The notes under the pieces are model-generated. The model was given only the letters and a program-made list of their open reading frames with translations. It made no database searches and was not told the origin of the DNA. A stretch of DNA of 64,000 nt from an uncultured Collinsella sp. (GTDB lineage Bacteria > Actinomycetota > Coriobacteriia > Coriobacteriales > Coriobacteriaceae): positions 57,170 to 121,169 of the forward strand of contig CAUFBM010000007.1 of assembly GCA_959023295.1 (NCBI GenBank). Direction: 5' to 3'. The position numbers and the translations under genes are program-made. Shown one piece after another: positions 51,850 through 60,594 of the stretch. How positions within the stretch are numbered: position 1 is the first letter of the stretch; the number at the start of each line of letters is the position of its first letter.

Positions 51850-52863
51850 TTACGCCATCGGGATGCGGTCGTGGTTGACTTGGCTGTAGAACAGGCGCTG
51901 GATCTCGGCGGCATCGCGTGACTGGCCGAGTGCCCACATGGTTTTGGCCACGAGCGTCTCGGTTGTCATATCGTCGCCGCGCAGAATGCCCGGATGATCG
52001 GCGTAGGCACGGCCGACCTCATAAACGCCCAGATCGAGGCCCTCTTCGGGGACCTGCGTGGTCATAACGACGGTGCGGCCCGAATCGACCCAGCGGAAAA
52101 TTGCCTCTTGGAACGATTCGCCCGATTCACCAAACTCGGGGATACCGCCAATGCCAAAGGTCTCCAGAATCACGGCGTCGTAGCTATCGGCAAGGGCGTC
52201 GAGGATGCCCGGGTTTACGCCGGGCGTAAGCTTGAGTACAAATACGCGCGGGTCGATGCTGTCGTAGAAGCGCACCGGGTTTTCGTCCTGATGCGTGCCG
52301 TGAAGCCCGTTGCGCACGATGCGGTCGTTGCGGATATAGGCGATGGGCGGATAGTTGACGCTAATGAACGCGTTAAAGCTCATAGTGCGCTGTTTGCGGG
52401 CGCGCGTGCCGGCAATGGCGACGCCGCCAAACACGATCGAGACGTCGTGCGAATGCTCGTCGAGCGCATAGAGCAGGCTCTGGTACAGGTTGAGCTTGGC
52501 ATCGGTAAAGGGATTGCCCATGGGCTTTTGCGAGCCGGTGAGTACGATGGGCTTGGGGCTGTCCTGAATCAGATAGGAAAGCGCCGCCGCGGTGTAGCTC
52601 ATTGTGTCCGTGCCGTGCAGGATCACAAAGCCGTCGTGGTCGGCATAGCCTTCGACGATGACGTCGCGGATACGCATCCAGTCACTGGGGCGCATATTGG
52701 TGCTGTCGATGTTCATGGGCTGCACCACGTCGAGCTCGCAGAGGCCCGAGATCTCGGGGACGCTCTGGGCGAGCTCCTCACCGGTCAGGGCGGGGGAGAG
52801 GCCATTGCCGTCCTCGGTCGATGCGATGGTGCCGCCCGTGGCGATGAGAAGGATGCGCTTCAT
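51850..52863 (-). CDS. ansA: L-asparaginase, type I
   Basis: Hydrolyses asparagine to aspartate and ammonia. 337 residues. Nucleophile Thr12 lies in ATGGTIAST; the second Thr in HGTDTMSYTA and Lys in TGSQKP complete the active site. No signal peptide, so the cytoplasmic type I enzyme. I start at ATG 52863 with AGGAAT upstream; an in-frame start at 52935 has no such site. Confidence 0.94.
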   Translation of the reverse strand: MKRILLIATGGTIASTEDGNGLSPALTGEELAQSVPEISGLCELDVVQPMNIDSTNMRPSDWMRIRDVIVEGYADHDGFVILHGTDTMSYTAAALSYLIQDSPKPIVLTGSQKPMGNPFTDAKLNLYQSLLYALDEHSHDVSIVFGGVAIAGTRARKQRTMSFNAFISVNYPPIAYIRNDRIVRNGLHGTHQDENPVRFYDSIDPRVFVLKLTPGVNPGILDALADSYDAVILETFGIGGIPEFGESGESFQEAIFRWVDSGRTVVMTTQVPEEGLDLGVYEVGRAYADHPGILRGDDMTTETLVAKTMWALGQSRDAAEIQRLFYSQVNHDRIPMA

Positions 52864-53130
52864 GCTGGTATTCCTATCGTATTTGCCGCCGCAGAGGCGG
52901 AGTCGTTCGGCAGTATTGTGGCACAGGGCGTCCAATGTTCAAACGTATTACATCATCTGTAACGTTTGGTAACACTTCAATCGCCGTCAAATAGGGCCCC
53001 GGTCGTGCGTTTGCCGTGCGCTGATGGCTGCGAGGGACGAGAAACCCCATATAACGTGTACACTATGAAAGTTATTTTCGTTCATTCACGCGGGTGGGCA
53101 CCGGCTCCCCGCCAACAAGAGGGGGAAACC

Positions 53131-54729
53131 ATGGATCAAAAGGCTTCCGCAAAGGTCCTCGTACTCGACTTTGGTGCGCAGTACGGTCAGCTCATTGCCC
53201 GTCGCGTCCGCGACCTCAACGTGTATTCCGAGATTGTCCCCTGCGACATCTCGGCCGACGAGATTCGCGAGATGAACGCCTCTGCGCTCATCCTTTCCGG
53301 CGGCCCGGCCTCCGTGTATGCCGAGGACGCTCCGTCCATCGATCCTGCCATCTTTGACCTGGGCCTTCCCGTCCTGGGCTTTTGCTACGGTCATCAGATT
53401 ACGGCCGTGACGCTCGGCGGCAAGGTCGGCCACTCCGAGGTGGGCGAGTACGGCCGCGCCACCATCACGCGTACGGCCGGCGCCAAGCTTTTTAACTCCA
53501 CGCCCATGGAGCAGACCGTGTGGATGAGCCACCGCGACGCCGTGTCCGAGGTGCCCGAGGGCTTTACCGTTACCGCCAGCACCGACGTGTGCCCGGTTGC
53601 CGCCATGGAGTGCGTCGAGCGCAAGATTTTCACCACGCAGTTCCACCCCGAGGTCAAGCACTCCGAGTACGGTCAGCAGCTGCTGAGCAACTTCCTGTTT
53701 GAGATCTGCGGCCTGGAGCCCAACTGGAGCATGGACAACCTGGTCGAGACCATGACGGCCGAGTTCCGCGAGAAGGTCGGCGACGACCGCGTGATTCTGG
53801 CCCTGTCCGGCGGCGTCGACTCCTCCGTCGTGGCTGCGCTGGGCGCCCGCGCCGTGGGCAAGCAGATGACCTGCGTGTTCATCAACCACGGCCTGCTGCG
53901 TAAGGGCGAGCCCGAGCAGGTGGAGGAGGTCTTCACCAAGCAGTTCGACGTCGACTTTATCCACGTCCACGCCGAGGACCGTTATGCCGAGCTTCTGGCC
54001 GGCGTGACCGAGCCCGAGGAGAAGCGCCGCATCATCGGTACGCAGTTCTGGAAAGAGTTCTTCACCGTGGCGCAGCAGCTCGAGACCGATGGCAAGCCGG
54101 TCAAGTACCTGGCTCAGGGCACCATCTACCCCGACATCATCGAGTCCGGCGCTCGCAAGACGGGCGGCAAGACGGCCACCATCAAGAGCCACCACAACCT
54201 GATTCCGTTTCCCGAGGGCGTGCACTTCGACCTTATCGAGCCGCTCGATCACTTCTTTAAGGACGAGGTCCGCGCGCTTGGCCTGGCGCTGGGCCTGCCG
54301 GGTCACATCGTGTTCCGTCAGCCCTTCCCGGGCCCGGGCCTGGCCATCCGCATCATCGGTGCGGTCGACAAGGAGAAGCTCGAGATTCTCAAGAATGCCG
54401 ACGCCATCGTGCGCGAGGAGCTCGACGCCTATAACCAGCGTCTGTTTGAGCAGACCGGCGAGCGCAACTCCGAGCACAGCTGCTGGCAGTATTTTGCGGT
54501 CCTGCCCGACATCAAGTCCGTTGGCGTTATGGGCGACGAGCGCACCTATCAGCGCCCGATCATCTTGCGCGCCGTGGAGTCCAGCGACGCCATGACTGCC
54601 GACTGGGCCAAGCTGCCCTACGACGTCCTGGCCCGCATCTCGGGCCGCATCGTGGCCGAGGTTCCCGGTGCCAACCGCGTGTGCTACGACATTACGTCCA
54701 AGCCGCCTGCGACCATCGAGTGGGAGTAG
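53131..54729 (+). CDS. guaA: GMP synthase (glutamine-hydrolysing)
   Basis: Converts XMP to GMP. 532 residues. The class I amidotransferase domain (nucleophile Cys85 in GFCYGHQ, HPEVKHSE) is followed by the ATP-pyrophosphatase domain with LSGGVDSSV and the dimerisation end (KPPATIEWE). ATG 53131 follows GAGGGGGAAA; longer in-frame starts would include untranslated leader. The leader (52936-53130) has a TACACT-type -10 box near 53056 and no purine riboswitch that I can recognise. Confidence 0.97.
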   Translation: MDQKASAKVLVLDFGAQYGQLIARRVRDLNVYSEIVPCDISADEIREMNASALILSGGPASVYAEDAPSIDPAIFDLGLPVLGFCYGHQITAVTLGGKVGHSEVGEYGRATITRTAGAKLFNSTPMEQTVWMSHRDAVSEVPEGFTVTASTDVCPVAAMECVERKIFTTQFHPEVKHSEYGQQLLSNFLFEICGLEPNWSMDNLVETMTAEFREKVGDDRVILALSGGVDSSVVAALGARAVGKQMTCVFINHGLLRKGEPEQVEEVFTKQFDVDFIHVHAEDRYAELLAGVTEPEEKRRIIGTQFWKEFFTVAQQLETDGKPVKYLAQGTIYPDIIESGARKTGGKTATIKSHHNLIPFPEGVHFDLIEPLDHFFKDEVRALGLALGLPGHIVFRQPFPGPGLAIRIIGAVDKEKLEILKNADAIVREELDAYNQRLFEQTGERNSEHSCWQYFAVLPDIKSVGVMGDERTYQRPIILRAVESSDAMTADWAKLPYDVLARISGRIVAEVPGANRVCYDITSKPPATIEWE

Positions 54730-54844
54730 GCTGACAGGGTTTTGACCTGCTCTTTTGAGTATTGCACTGTGCTCCTGAGTTTCGTTTCGTACGAGAGTTA
54801 CGGCAAAGCCGCCAGCGACGGCGGTGAGTAAAAACGATAATCTG

Positions 54845-54877
54845 GCCTCCGTTCCCGCGTTGGGACGGAGGCTTTTT
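54845..54877 (+). terminator. Terminator after guaA
   Basis: GCCTCCGT / ACGGAGGC with an inner CCC / GGG and bulge, then T5. Confidence 0.88.
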
Positions 54878-55142
54878 CTTTGCCGTTTTACTCCCTTTCA
54901 CCTGCGATTTCGCCATTTACTCCCCGTATTTCAAGATGACAAAGTACGGGTGGTATTCGGAAGAACGAGAGTAAGGATTTATCCCAAGTGAGTGGGCACG
55001 CGGTTCTCCATGCTATTTGGGACTAATAACCGCTAGAACATAAAGAGAGTGCTGGATGCGGGCCTTCAATTCGTCCCCGCGCTCTCTGGTCCTATCGTGC
55101 CGTCATCAAGCACCTTATTTACTCTGTGAAATATAATTCTGG
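54878..55142. other. Intergenic region at the start of the island
   Basis: No gene. It has a hairpin around 55044-55092 (AGAGAGTGC.. / ..GCGCTCTCT) and a drop in GC. Its right end holds the promoter of the next gene. Confidence 0.5.
55132..55137 (+). promoter_or_regulatory. -10 box of the DUF262 gene
   Basis: Consensus TATAAT 44 bases before the chosen start. Transcription from it would begin at about 55144, which excludes the in-frame ATG at 55143 as a start. The -35 is weak. Confidence 0.6.
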
Positions 55143-55175
55143 ATGCAAAAAGATATCCGCACGGAGGTTTCCAGC

Positions 55176-56909
55176 ATGTCCAAGCTCAACATCGACCAGA
55201 AAACGATCAAGCTGCTCCTTACAGATAAGCATTCGGACTTCCTCATCCCAGATTACCAGCGACCTTACGCCTGGGGCGAAGACGAGTGTGCAACGCTATG
55301 GGACGATCTCTTCACCTTCGCGTTTCCCAACGACGACTGCGACGCCTTCGAAAGCACTAGTGATGAATACTTCCTCGGCCCCATTGTTACTTTCAAGAAC
55401 GACGCAGGCCAGCTTGAAATAATCGATGGCCAGCAGAGACTTACAACCATCATGTTGCTGCTTAGGGCGTTTTACGACAAGTTCGCAAACATGAAGGACA
55501 AGCAGTCAATTAAAGTGCGTGACTCGATTGCTGGCTGCGTCTGGAAGACCGATGAGTTCGACGACCCCGACATGAATGCACTGAAAATCGATTCAGAGGT
55601 GGCGAGCGATTCCGATAAAGATGAGTTTCTAGATATATTGCGCCACGGCTCCGTGGGCCCCATGGCCCACAGCGCCTATTCACGCAATTACGCCTTCTTC
55701 TCTAAAAGAATGGCCGAAATGGCAAGCGAGTGGCCAAGCTACATCGCCCTATTTGCCGCTCGCATTCTCAATAACGTAATCTTGCTTCCCATCGAAGCGG
55801 AATCCCAGGACACCGCGCTCAGAATCTTCTCGACTTTGAACGACCGTGGACTCCCGTTGGCAGACGCTGACATCTTTAAGAGCCAGTTCTACAAGCACTT
55901 CTCCATCGAGGGTCGCAAAGACGAGTTCGTTGCGCGTTGGAAAGTGCTTGAGGAAACAGCCAACCTCATTTTCAAACCAACCTCGGGCACGCCGCTCGAC
56001 GAGCTTTTCACCCGCTATATGTATTATCGCCGTGCAAAGAAGGGCATCCGCGACACGACAACCAAAAGTCTACGCGACTTCTACAGCGACAGCTCGTACG
56101 AAATCCTACGCGAGGACGCGACGCTCGACGATTTGGAGTCTCTGCTCGATTTTTGGAAACGGGTTGATGCGCAGGAGGGCTTTTCCGAGCGTGTAGCACG
56201 CCGTCTATTCGTTCTCAATTATGCACCCAACGGCATGTGGGCTTATCTGTTGAGTACCTGGTTCCTGGCAAAGCGCAATACCAAAGGCGAGCTAGACGAC
56301 AAAGAGCTCTACGATTTCCTTTGCTACATCACTGGATTCATCTACGCCTACTCACTTGAGCGTCCCGGCGTAAACGCCCTGCGCGGTCCCGTCTATCCCG
56401 CACTCATAGATATCGTAGAAGGTCGCAAGGTCGACTTTTCAGCCCATCTGTTCGACCGTGAAACAATTACGGGACGCTTCAGAAGCTATCAGTTCACCAA
56501 CCAGCGTCGCTTCACACGATCGATGCTTGTTTGGTGGGCCTATTCAGATCCTAAGCAACCTCTCATGGACTTGGACACAACGCTCGAGATTGAACACATC
56601 TATGCAAGAAAGCGTAACGAGGTGCACCCGCTATCCAATCGCTCAAATCTTGAAGCACTAGGAAACAAGGCGATGTTGGAGAAGCGCGTAAATATTCGCG
56701 CCTCAGATTACCAACTGACGGATAAACGCAAGTATTATGAGGGCTATGTGAACGATAAGGGCGTTGAGGTGTCGGGGACCGCTGTTCGCGAACTCGTGGA
56801 AATTGCGCGATGCGGCGACTTCGCCGAGAGCGACATCGAAATGCGCACCGAGCGGATCATCACTACTTTTGTCGAGTGGCTTGGCAAGTTGGGCCTGCTA
56901 AGGGAGTAA
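55176..56909 (+). CDS. DUF262/DUF1524 nuclease, GmrSD-like defence protein
   Basis: 577 residues in one chain. The DUF262 part has IPDYQRPYAWGEDE (about 25-38) and IIDGQQRLTT, a ParB/Srx-like NTPase fold, plus FSTLNDRGLPLADADI. The C-terminal DUF1524 part has the His-Me nuclease signature EIEHIYARK with His474 and the LGNKAMLEKRVN follow-up. This is the layout of GmrSD type IV restriction, which cuts modified phage DNA, and of related single-protein systems. ATG 55176 is 8 bases after GGAGG. Lower GC than neighbouring housekeeping genes points to transfer. No partner gene is required or seen. Confidence 0.9.
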   Translation: MSKLNIDQKTIKLLLTDKHSDFLIPDYQRPYAWGEDECATLWDDLFTFAFPNDDCDAFESTSDEYFLGPIVTFKNDAGQLEIIDGQQRLTTIMLLLRAFYDKFANMKDKQSIKVRDSIAGCVWKTDEFDDPDMNALKIDSEVASDSDKDEFLDILRHGSVGPMAHSAYSRNYAFFSKRMAEMASEWPSYIALFAARILNNVILLPIEAESQDTALRIFSTLNDRGLPLADADIFKSQFYKHFSIEGRKDEFVARWKVLEETANLIFKPTSGTPLDELFTRYMYYRRAKKGIRDTTTKSLRDFYSDSSYEILREDATLDDLESLLDFWKRVDAQEGFSERVARRLFVLNYAPNGMWAYLLSTWFLAKRNTKGELDDKELYDFLCYITGFIYAYSLERPGVNALRGPVYPALIDIVEGRKVDFSAHLFDRETITGRFRSYQFTNQRRFTRSMLVWWAYSDPKQPLMDLDTTLEIEHIYARKRNEVHPLSNRSNLEALGNKAMLEKRVNIRASDYQLTDKRKYYEGYVNDKGVEVSGTAVRELVEIARCGDFAESDIEMRTERIITTFVEWLGKLGLLRE

Positions 56910-56967
56910 AACTTGATTCATCTTCGCTTATCGGTCTTGGACCCGGAAAAGCTCGTTGCTTTTGCTC

Positions 56968-56991
56968 AGTAGACGGACGTTGCCGTCTACT
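56968..56991. terminator. Hairpin after the DUF262 gene
   Basis: 9-bp perfect stem AGTAGACGG / CCGTCTACT with a 6-base loop, 59 bases after the stop. No T-run. Confidence 0.5.
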
Positions 56992-57083
56992 GCGGTTGCG
57001 TGCCAAACGTTGGTGTCAGCACCCCGGAAAAGGGGTGTGGCCACCGCCTAGAATCTTCAGTTACCACGCTGAGACGATAGGAG

Positions 57084-57251
57084 ATGACCACATGGACACA
57101 ATGTAGCGCACGAGGCGCCCTCGACGCCATTGCTTGCGTTTCGCCATCGCTGCTCGAAGCGTGCCACTTGGGACTCCTGGCCGGAGGAGAGATGGCCGTT
57201 CCCTATGAGATTACGGAACCACCTATATCCGCTTGCTGCGGGCTTGCTTGA
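57084..57251 (+). CDS. Possible small protein
   Basis: 55-residue frame MTTWTQCSARGALDAIACV.. ending EITEPPISACCGLA, with helix-like hydrophobic spacing. AGGAG adjoins the ATG too closely for a normal site; an ATG at 57092 is better placed but runs into TAG after four codons. The 3' end overlaps the converging DUF3800 gene by 29 bases. Could be a small antitoxin-like gene or a decayed remnant. Confidence 0.25.
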   Translation: MTTWTQCSARGALDAIACVSPSLLEACHLGLLAGGEMAVPYEITEPPISACCGLA

Positions 57252-57897
57252 GCCAGTTCCTCTTGAAAGAGCCGATACCACCGAAGAACTTGTTGTACGT
57301 CTCACCGTTCTCCTTGGCCTCGTACTTGACCAAGGCAAGTTCGATAGTGCAGAGGTAATCCGCCACTTGCTCGAGGCGGTAGTCGGTCATCGAGGTTTTA
57401 CGGCGTCGGACGACCCCTTTTGAGAGGACCTTGCCCACCGAGCGGTCGAGCGCCTGCTTGACAATGTCCTGACCGTTGTCGTAATAGACCTTCACATCGT
57501 CGAAGGACTGGAAGAAGCCCAGGTGTTCAATCATGGCGGAGGAGATGTCGCGTCCCATGCGCTCCATTAGCCTTGCCGGGTCTTCGAACTGGCTGCGACG
57601 GTAGACGAACGTGATATAGGAAATGGGAAGTTTGCGGACGAACGAGGAGAAGTAGGCGAGCATCACCTTGCGCTGCTCGATGTCAAGAAACTCATAGTCC
57701 TTGTGCCCGTTCATGAGAGGCTCGGAGTGAAACGGAATGTTAGGGAGATCGGCCCTGGCAAGCTTGGCCTCATAGCCCGTGACCGCCTCGGCGATGCTGT
57801 CTGCCTGGTCGTGAAAGACGAGTGTGAGCAGGTAGTAGCGAGCTTTGCCGCCGCGGTCGCCGCTCTCGTCGACGAAGATGCTGAGCTCCTTGGCCAA
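57223..57897 (-). CDS. DUF3800 protein
   Basis: 224 residues. The opening LSIFVDESGD and the later VYYDNGQD match the acidic positions of the DUF3800 family, an RNase H-like fold often found in defence islands and mobile elements; function not established. The start is TTG 57897 with AGGAG 7 bases upstream. A terminator hairpin precedes the gene (57921-57948), so it is transcribed on its own. Sits between the DUF262 nuclease and the excisionase-like gene. Confidence 0.82.
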   Translation of the reverse strand: MAKELSIFVDESGDRGGKARYYLLTLVFHDQADSIAEAVTGYEAKLARADLPNIPFHSEPLMNGHKDYEFLDIEQRKVMLAYFSSFVRKLPISYITFVYRRSQFEDPARLMERMGRDISSAMIEHLGFFQSFDDVKVYYDNGQDIVKQALDRSVGKVLSKGVVRRRKTSMTDYRLEQVADYLCTIELALVKYEAKENGETYNKFFGGIGSFKRNWLKQARSKRI

Positions 57898-57920
57898 TGG
57901 GGACTCCTAATGGAATGGAT

Positions 57921-57948
57921 AAAAAAATAGCCGGGGGACTCCCCCGGC
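57921..57948 (-). terminator. Terminator upstream of the DUF3800 gene
   Basis: GCCGGGGG act CCCCCGGC, followed on the minus strand by a T7 run. Ends the short transcript from the HTH genes at 58.0-58.4 kb. Confidence 0.85.
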
Positions 57949-58009
57949 ACTTGGAGGTAGCTTAATGAGCCACCAATAATCTTATAGCATGCTCTGACGG
58001 TGAGTGCAA

Positions 58010-58133
58010 GGGGGGCGAGCCGGTACATTGCGTCGCGGCTGATGCGCAGCATCGCGCACGCCTCGTCGGCGCCGAATATCGCGTTGGTCGATGTGATGAG
58101 CCTCACCTGGCTCCTGCTAATGCTCTTGGTCAT
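58010..58133 (-). pseudogene. Truncated HTH fragment
   Basis: From ATG 58133 the frame reads TSTNAIFGADEACAMLRISRDAMYRLA, a helix-turn-helix of the same excisionase-like kind as the neighbour at 58212. The similarity stops after about 40 residues and the frame runs on through the terminator into the DUF3800 gene, out of phase. GAGGAC precedes the ATG. Probably a decayed second HTH gene. Confidence 0.35.
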
Positions 58134-58215
58134 GGTCGTCCTCGAGCTCCTTTCGTCTCGAGGCTCCCTCGCGTGCCCGGCCGCGGGCGGCTCCCGGGGC
58201 GGTCGCCGCCGTCAT
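58117..58215 (-). CDS. Possible 32-residue coupled peptide
   Basis: Begins with an ATG that overlaps the stop of the excisionase-like gene (ATGA) and encodes a basic-acidic peptide (REGASRRKELEDDHDQEH end). The overlap would allow coupled translation, but nothing else supports it. Confidence 0.2.
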   Translation of the reverse strand: MTAATAPGAARGRAREGASRRKELEDDHDQEH

Positions 58216-58430
58216 TTCCTGCCGCTCCTCGACTCGATGTAGGCGTCCACTGACGCCCTCGACACCAGGAGCTTCCTTCCGAGCCTGTACGAGTCGATCT
58301 CTCCCGACCAGATGAGGTCGTACGCCTTGTTTCGGCTCGCCCTCATGTACTCCTGCATCTCGATCACCGTCATCCATTCGTCCCGATCTCGGCTTCCCTC
58401 GGGCGCGGCGCATTCGGCTGTGCGTGCCAT
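58212..58430 (-). CDS. Excisionase-like HTH protein
   Basis: 72 residues. MTVIEMQEYMRASRNKAYDLIWSGEIDSYRLGRKLLVSRASVDAYIESR is a MerR/Xis-type winged HTH as used by phage and conjugative-element excisionases (HTH_17). ATG 58430 follows GGAGG by 4 bases. No integrase gene is next to it, so the element it served may be broken or may extend outside the window. Confidence 0.8.
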   Translation of the reverse strand: MARTAECAAPEGSRDRDEWMTVIEMQEYMRASRNKAYDLIWSGEIDSYRLGRKLLVSRASVDAYIESRSGRK

Positions 58431-58965
58431 GGTTCCTCCAATCTTCCCGTGCGGCACCGCGCGAGGACACCGCACGACACCGTGTGCCTTTTCGTCTGCA
58501 CGACGATTGAACCGCCTGATGGCGATTGGTGAGCACGGCAGGAGCGGAGACGGGTCGAAGTGGGTCGAGCTGGTCGTGCCTTCACGAAACGGCCATGAGC
58601 CGCGTGCCTTAGCTCGCAGCTAAGTCCCTGAAAAGTAAAAGGCACCCATGCGGGCGCCTGCCTAGTAGCTGGAGTTGTTCGGTTGTGGTCGGAATGCTCG
58701 TCTTCCGCGGTGCTGTCGTCCGGGGTCCGGCATCTGTCGTTCGCCTCTTCTGTCGTGTTTGATGTTGCGTGTTCTGCGAGCGACCTTGTGCAGGTTCTTC
58801 AACCCGTTGCCCCAGGTGCACCCGGATAAATGGTACCCATCCGTTGGGACACGACCTGCTGTGGTTGTCATTTCGGACGAATGGGAGCAGACGAACGGCG
58901 CGAGGATGCGAGCCGAATTCGAGTTAGTCAATATTGGCTTTTGAATCGGACCGATTGGGATTGCC
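58431..58965. other. 535-bp region between the HTH and WYL genes
   Basis: No supported gene. It holds the WYL terminator (58637-58659). A plus-strand frame ending EWEQTNGARMRAEFELVNIGF near 58944 looks protein-like but lacks a start and may be a remnant. Confidence 0.4.
58637..58659 (-). terminator. Terminator downstream of the WYL gene
   Basis: AGGCACCC atgc GGGCGCCT (one G.T), followed on the minus strand by TTTTACTTTT. It lies 306 bases past the WYL stop. Confidence 0.7.
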
Positions 58966-60132
58966 TCATTGCCGGCAGCTCTTCGAGTCCAATCGTGAAA
59001 TAGCTGCATCCAGTGCGGCTTTGTAGCCCTCTGATGCTGCTTCGTAATCTTGGATATAGGATTCTAGGTCGGAGGCGACGGCATTCGGGAAGCTCTCGAC
59101 CCACCGTTTCCCCTTAGGCTTCGCCAGCCTCACCGCGCCGTCCATCCCGAATAGCCACCTGTAAAAGGTCGGAGACGGCATCGCGCTGACGCAGGCGTAG
59201 CCGATGACGTTTCTTTCGTCGCTCTCGTCGATGTGACAGAATTTGAGGTCGTGGCCGAACCTTTCGTAAACGTACTTGGCATGAGTGCCGGATACTTCCA
59301 GGAACAGCTTTCTGGCGGTGCCCGAGCCGAACATGTCGACCCGCTGGCGCGTGTCCGCGACCACGCGCGTCCTCAGCGCCTCTACCTTATCCCGATCCGA
59401 CACCGGTTTTCCGGTGACAACCGGGTCCGCGATATCGTCTAGTCGGTAGAAGTAGGGACTGGGGGAACCGCCTTCGTCGATATGCATGCTCTCGAGATAG
59501 TAGCGGCCGAAGCTGAACACGATCGCCACCGGGTCCTCCTCGTACGGCCCAATCTTTACGGTCGATCCGTTCATCAGGTGAACCTGCTTCTTGAAGGCGA
59601 GCCTTTCGTTCATGCGGATCGCTCGGGATGCGGCATGGAGGACGTTGAAAATCGCGTCGGTGTCCCTGCCGGCCTTGCGGTCGACGAACACGGTCTCCAC
59701 GCTTTCGTCGACGTCATAGTCGGAGGAGAATGCGAGCACCTTCGAGGAGATCTTGTCCTTCCGCCCCTCGCCGATGAAGGAGCTCGTCCCCAGCACGTCC
59801 GAGATGAGGATCGCCTCCTCGGATGACAGGGGTTTGTTTACGGCCCTGAACCCGACGTTCTCGCCGTGGCCAGGTATCGCCATGCGGATTCCCATGGGCA
59901 TGCTTTCGCTTATCTGGTGCAGGTCCTTGAGAATGGCGTTCTCCGACGTCGGCCTCTCGGAGCAGATGCCTATGACGCGCGCGATTTCCGATGCGGATAT
60001 GCCCGTCCTCTCATCGGTGAAGCGGACGAGGAGGTCGAGGACGGACAGGATCCTGCTTCTCGATGTGCCGCTCGCCGCGAATCCGGCTTCCTTTAACTCG
60101 GAGATCTCCTCCTCGGTGAATGTCCTAGACAT
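58966..60132 (-). CDS. WYL-domain transcriptional regulator
   Basis: 388 residues: an N-terminal winged HTH (about 20-110; SRILSVLDLLVRFTDERTGISASEIARVIG, then SENAILKDLHQI), a WYL domain (about 175-265; VAIVFSFGRYYLES), and a WCX-like C-terminus. WYL proteins are ligand-sensing regulators that commonly control phage-defence genes. ATG 60132 follows GGAGG. It is divergent from two small membrane-protein genes, with an inverted repeat in between, and lies beside the HEPN gene. Confidence 0.9.
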   Translation of the reverse strand: MSRTFTEEEISELKEAGFAASGTSRSRILSVLDLLVRFTDERTGISASEIARVIGICSERPTSENAILKDLHQISESMPMGIRMAIPGHGENVGFRAVNKPLSSEEAILISDVLGTSSFIGEGRKDKISSKVLAFSSDYDVDESVETVFVDRKAGRDTDAIFNVLHAASRAIRMNERLAFKKQVHLMNGSTVKIGPYEEDPVAIVFSFGRYYLESMHIDEGGSPSPYFYRLDDIADPVVTGKPVSDRDKVEALRTRVVADTRQRVDMFGSGTARKLFLEVSGTHAKYVYERFGHDLKFCHIDESDERNVIGYACVSAMPSPTFYRWLFGMDGAVRLAKPKGKRWVESFPNAVASDLESYIQDYEAASEGYKAALDAAISRLDSKSCRQ

Positions 60133-60156
60133 TGCAGGTCCTCCATAAACAGCTTT

Positions 60157-60180
60157 ATTGCCTATGAAATTGTAGGCAAT
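60157..60180. promoter_or_regulatory. Inverted-repeat operator between WYL and membrane genes
   Basis: ATTGCCTA (60157-60164), 8-base spacer, TAGGCAAT (60173-60180). It lies 24 bases from the WYL start and 29 from the divergent gene. Position and symmetry fit a WYL autoregulation site. Confidence 0.6.
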
Positions 60181-60209
60181 CCAAACCAGTCAGAGGAGAC
60201 GAAATTCCG

Positions 60210-60488
60210 ATGGCGGTTGAAAATAAGGGTCGAAGCAATGGAAGAGAGAGTAGGGAGCCAACTATGAACGACGCCGGACGGGCGGTGAACGCCCCGACGA
60301 TTTCGTCAGCCGATGCCGTAGCGGAGGCGGCGTGCGATAACGGAAGGAGGATCCTCGGCTTTTCGCCGGAGCAGCTGATCGCCGCTTGCGGTCTGGCCTT
60401 GATGGGCATCGCTGTTTTAGTCGGGTCGAACTACAGCCTCTCTATCGCCAAAGGTGATTTCAGGCTTGATCTGCGCCCTGCGTGCTAG
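60210..60488 (+). CDS. Small single-pass membrane protein
   Basis: 92 residues. A polar N-terminal half is followed by one hydrophobic segment, LIAACGLALMGIAVLVGSNY (about 60-79), and a short basic tail. ATG 60210 follows AGAGGAGA by 9 bases. No known domain. Divergent from the WYL gene and 106 bases before the next membrane gene, so the two are likely co-transcribed. Confidence 0.65.
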   Translation: MAVENKGRSNGRESREPTMNDAGRAVNAPTISSADAVAEAACDNGRRILGFSPEQLIAACGLALMGIAVLVGSNYSLSIAKGDFRLDLRPAC

Positions 60489-60594
60489 GCGATGCGCCCG
60501 CGCGGAAGCAACAACCGCTGTTGTGGGACGCGGCGTCGTCGACGCGTGACGCGCCCCAAGGAATTAACTCTCGATTCGAATGATAGGAGACGAT

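Noticed and set aside
55143..55175. Upstream ATG 55143 as start of the DUF262 gene
   Set aside because: It coincides with the predicted transcription start from TATAAT at 55132 and has no ribosome site; ATG 55176 has GGAGG well placed.
57092..57106. ATG 57092 as start of a small gene
   Set aside because: Well placed relative to AGGAG but stops after four codons (TAG).
58675..58944. Plus-strand frame between the HTH and WYL genes
   Set aside because: Start region is Arg/Cys-rich and not protein-like, no ribosome site; only the last 20-30 residues look plausible, so at most a remnant.
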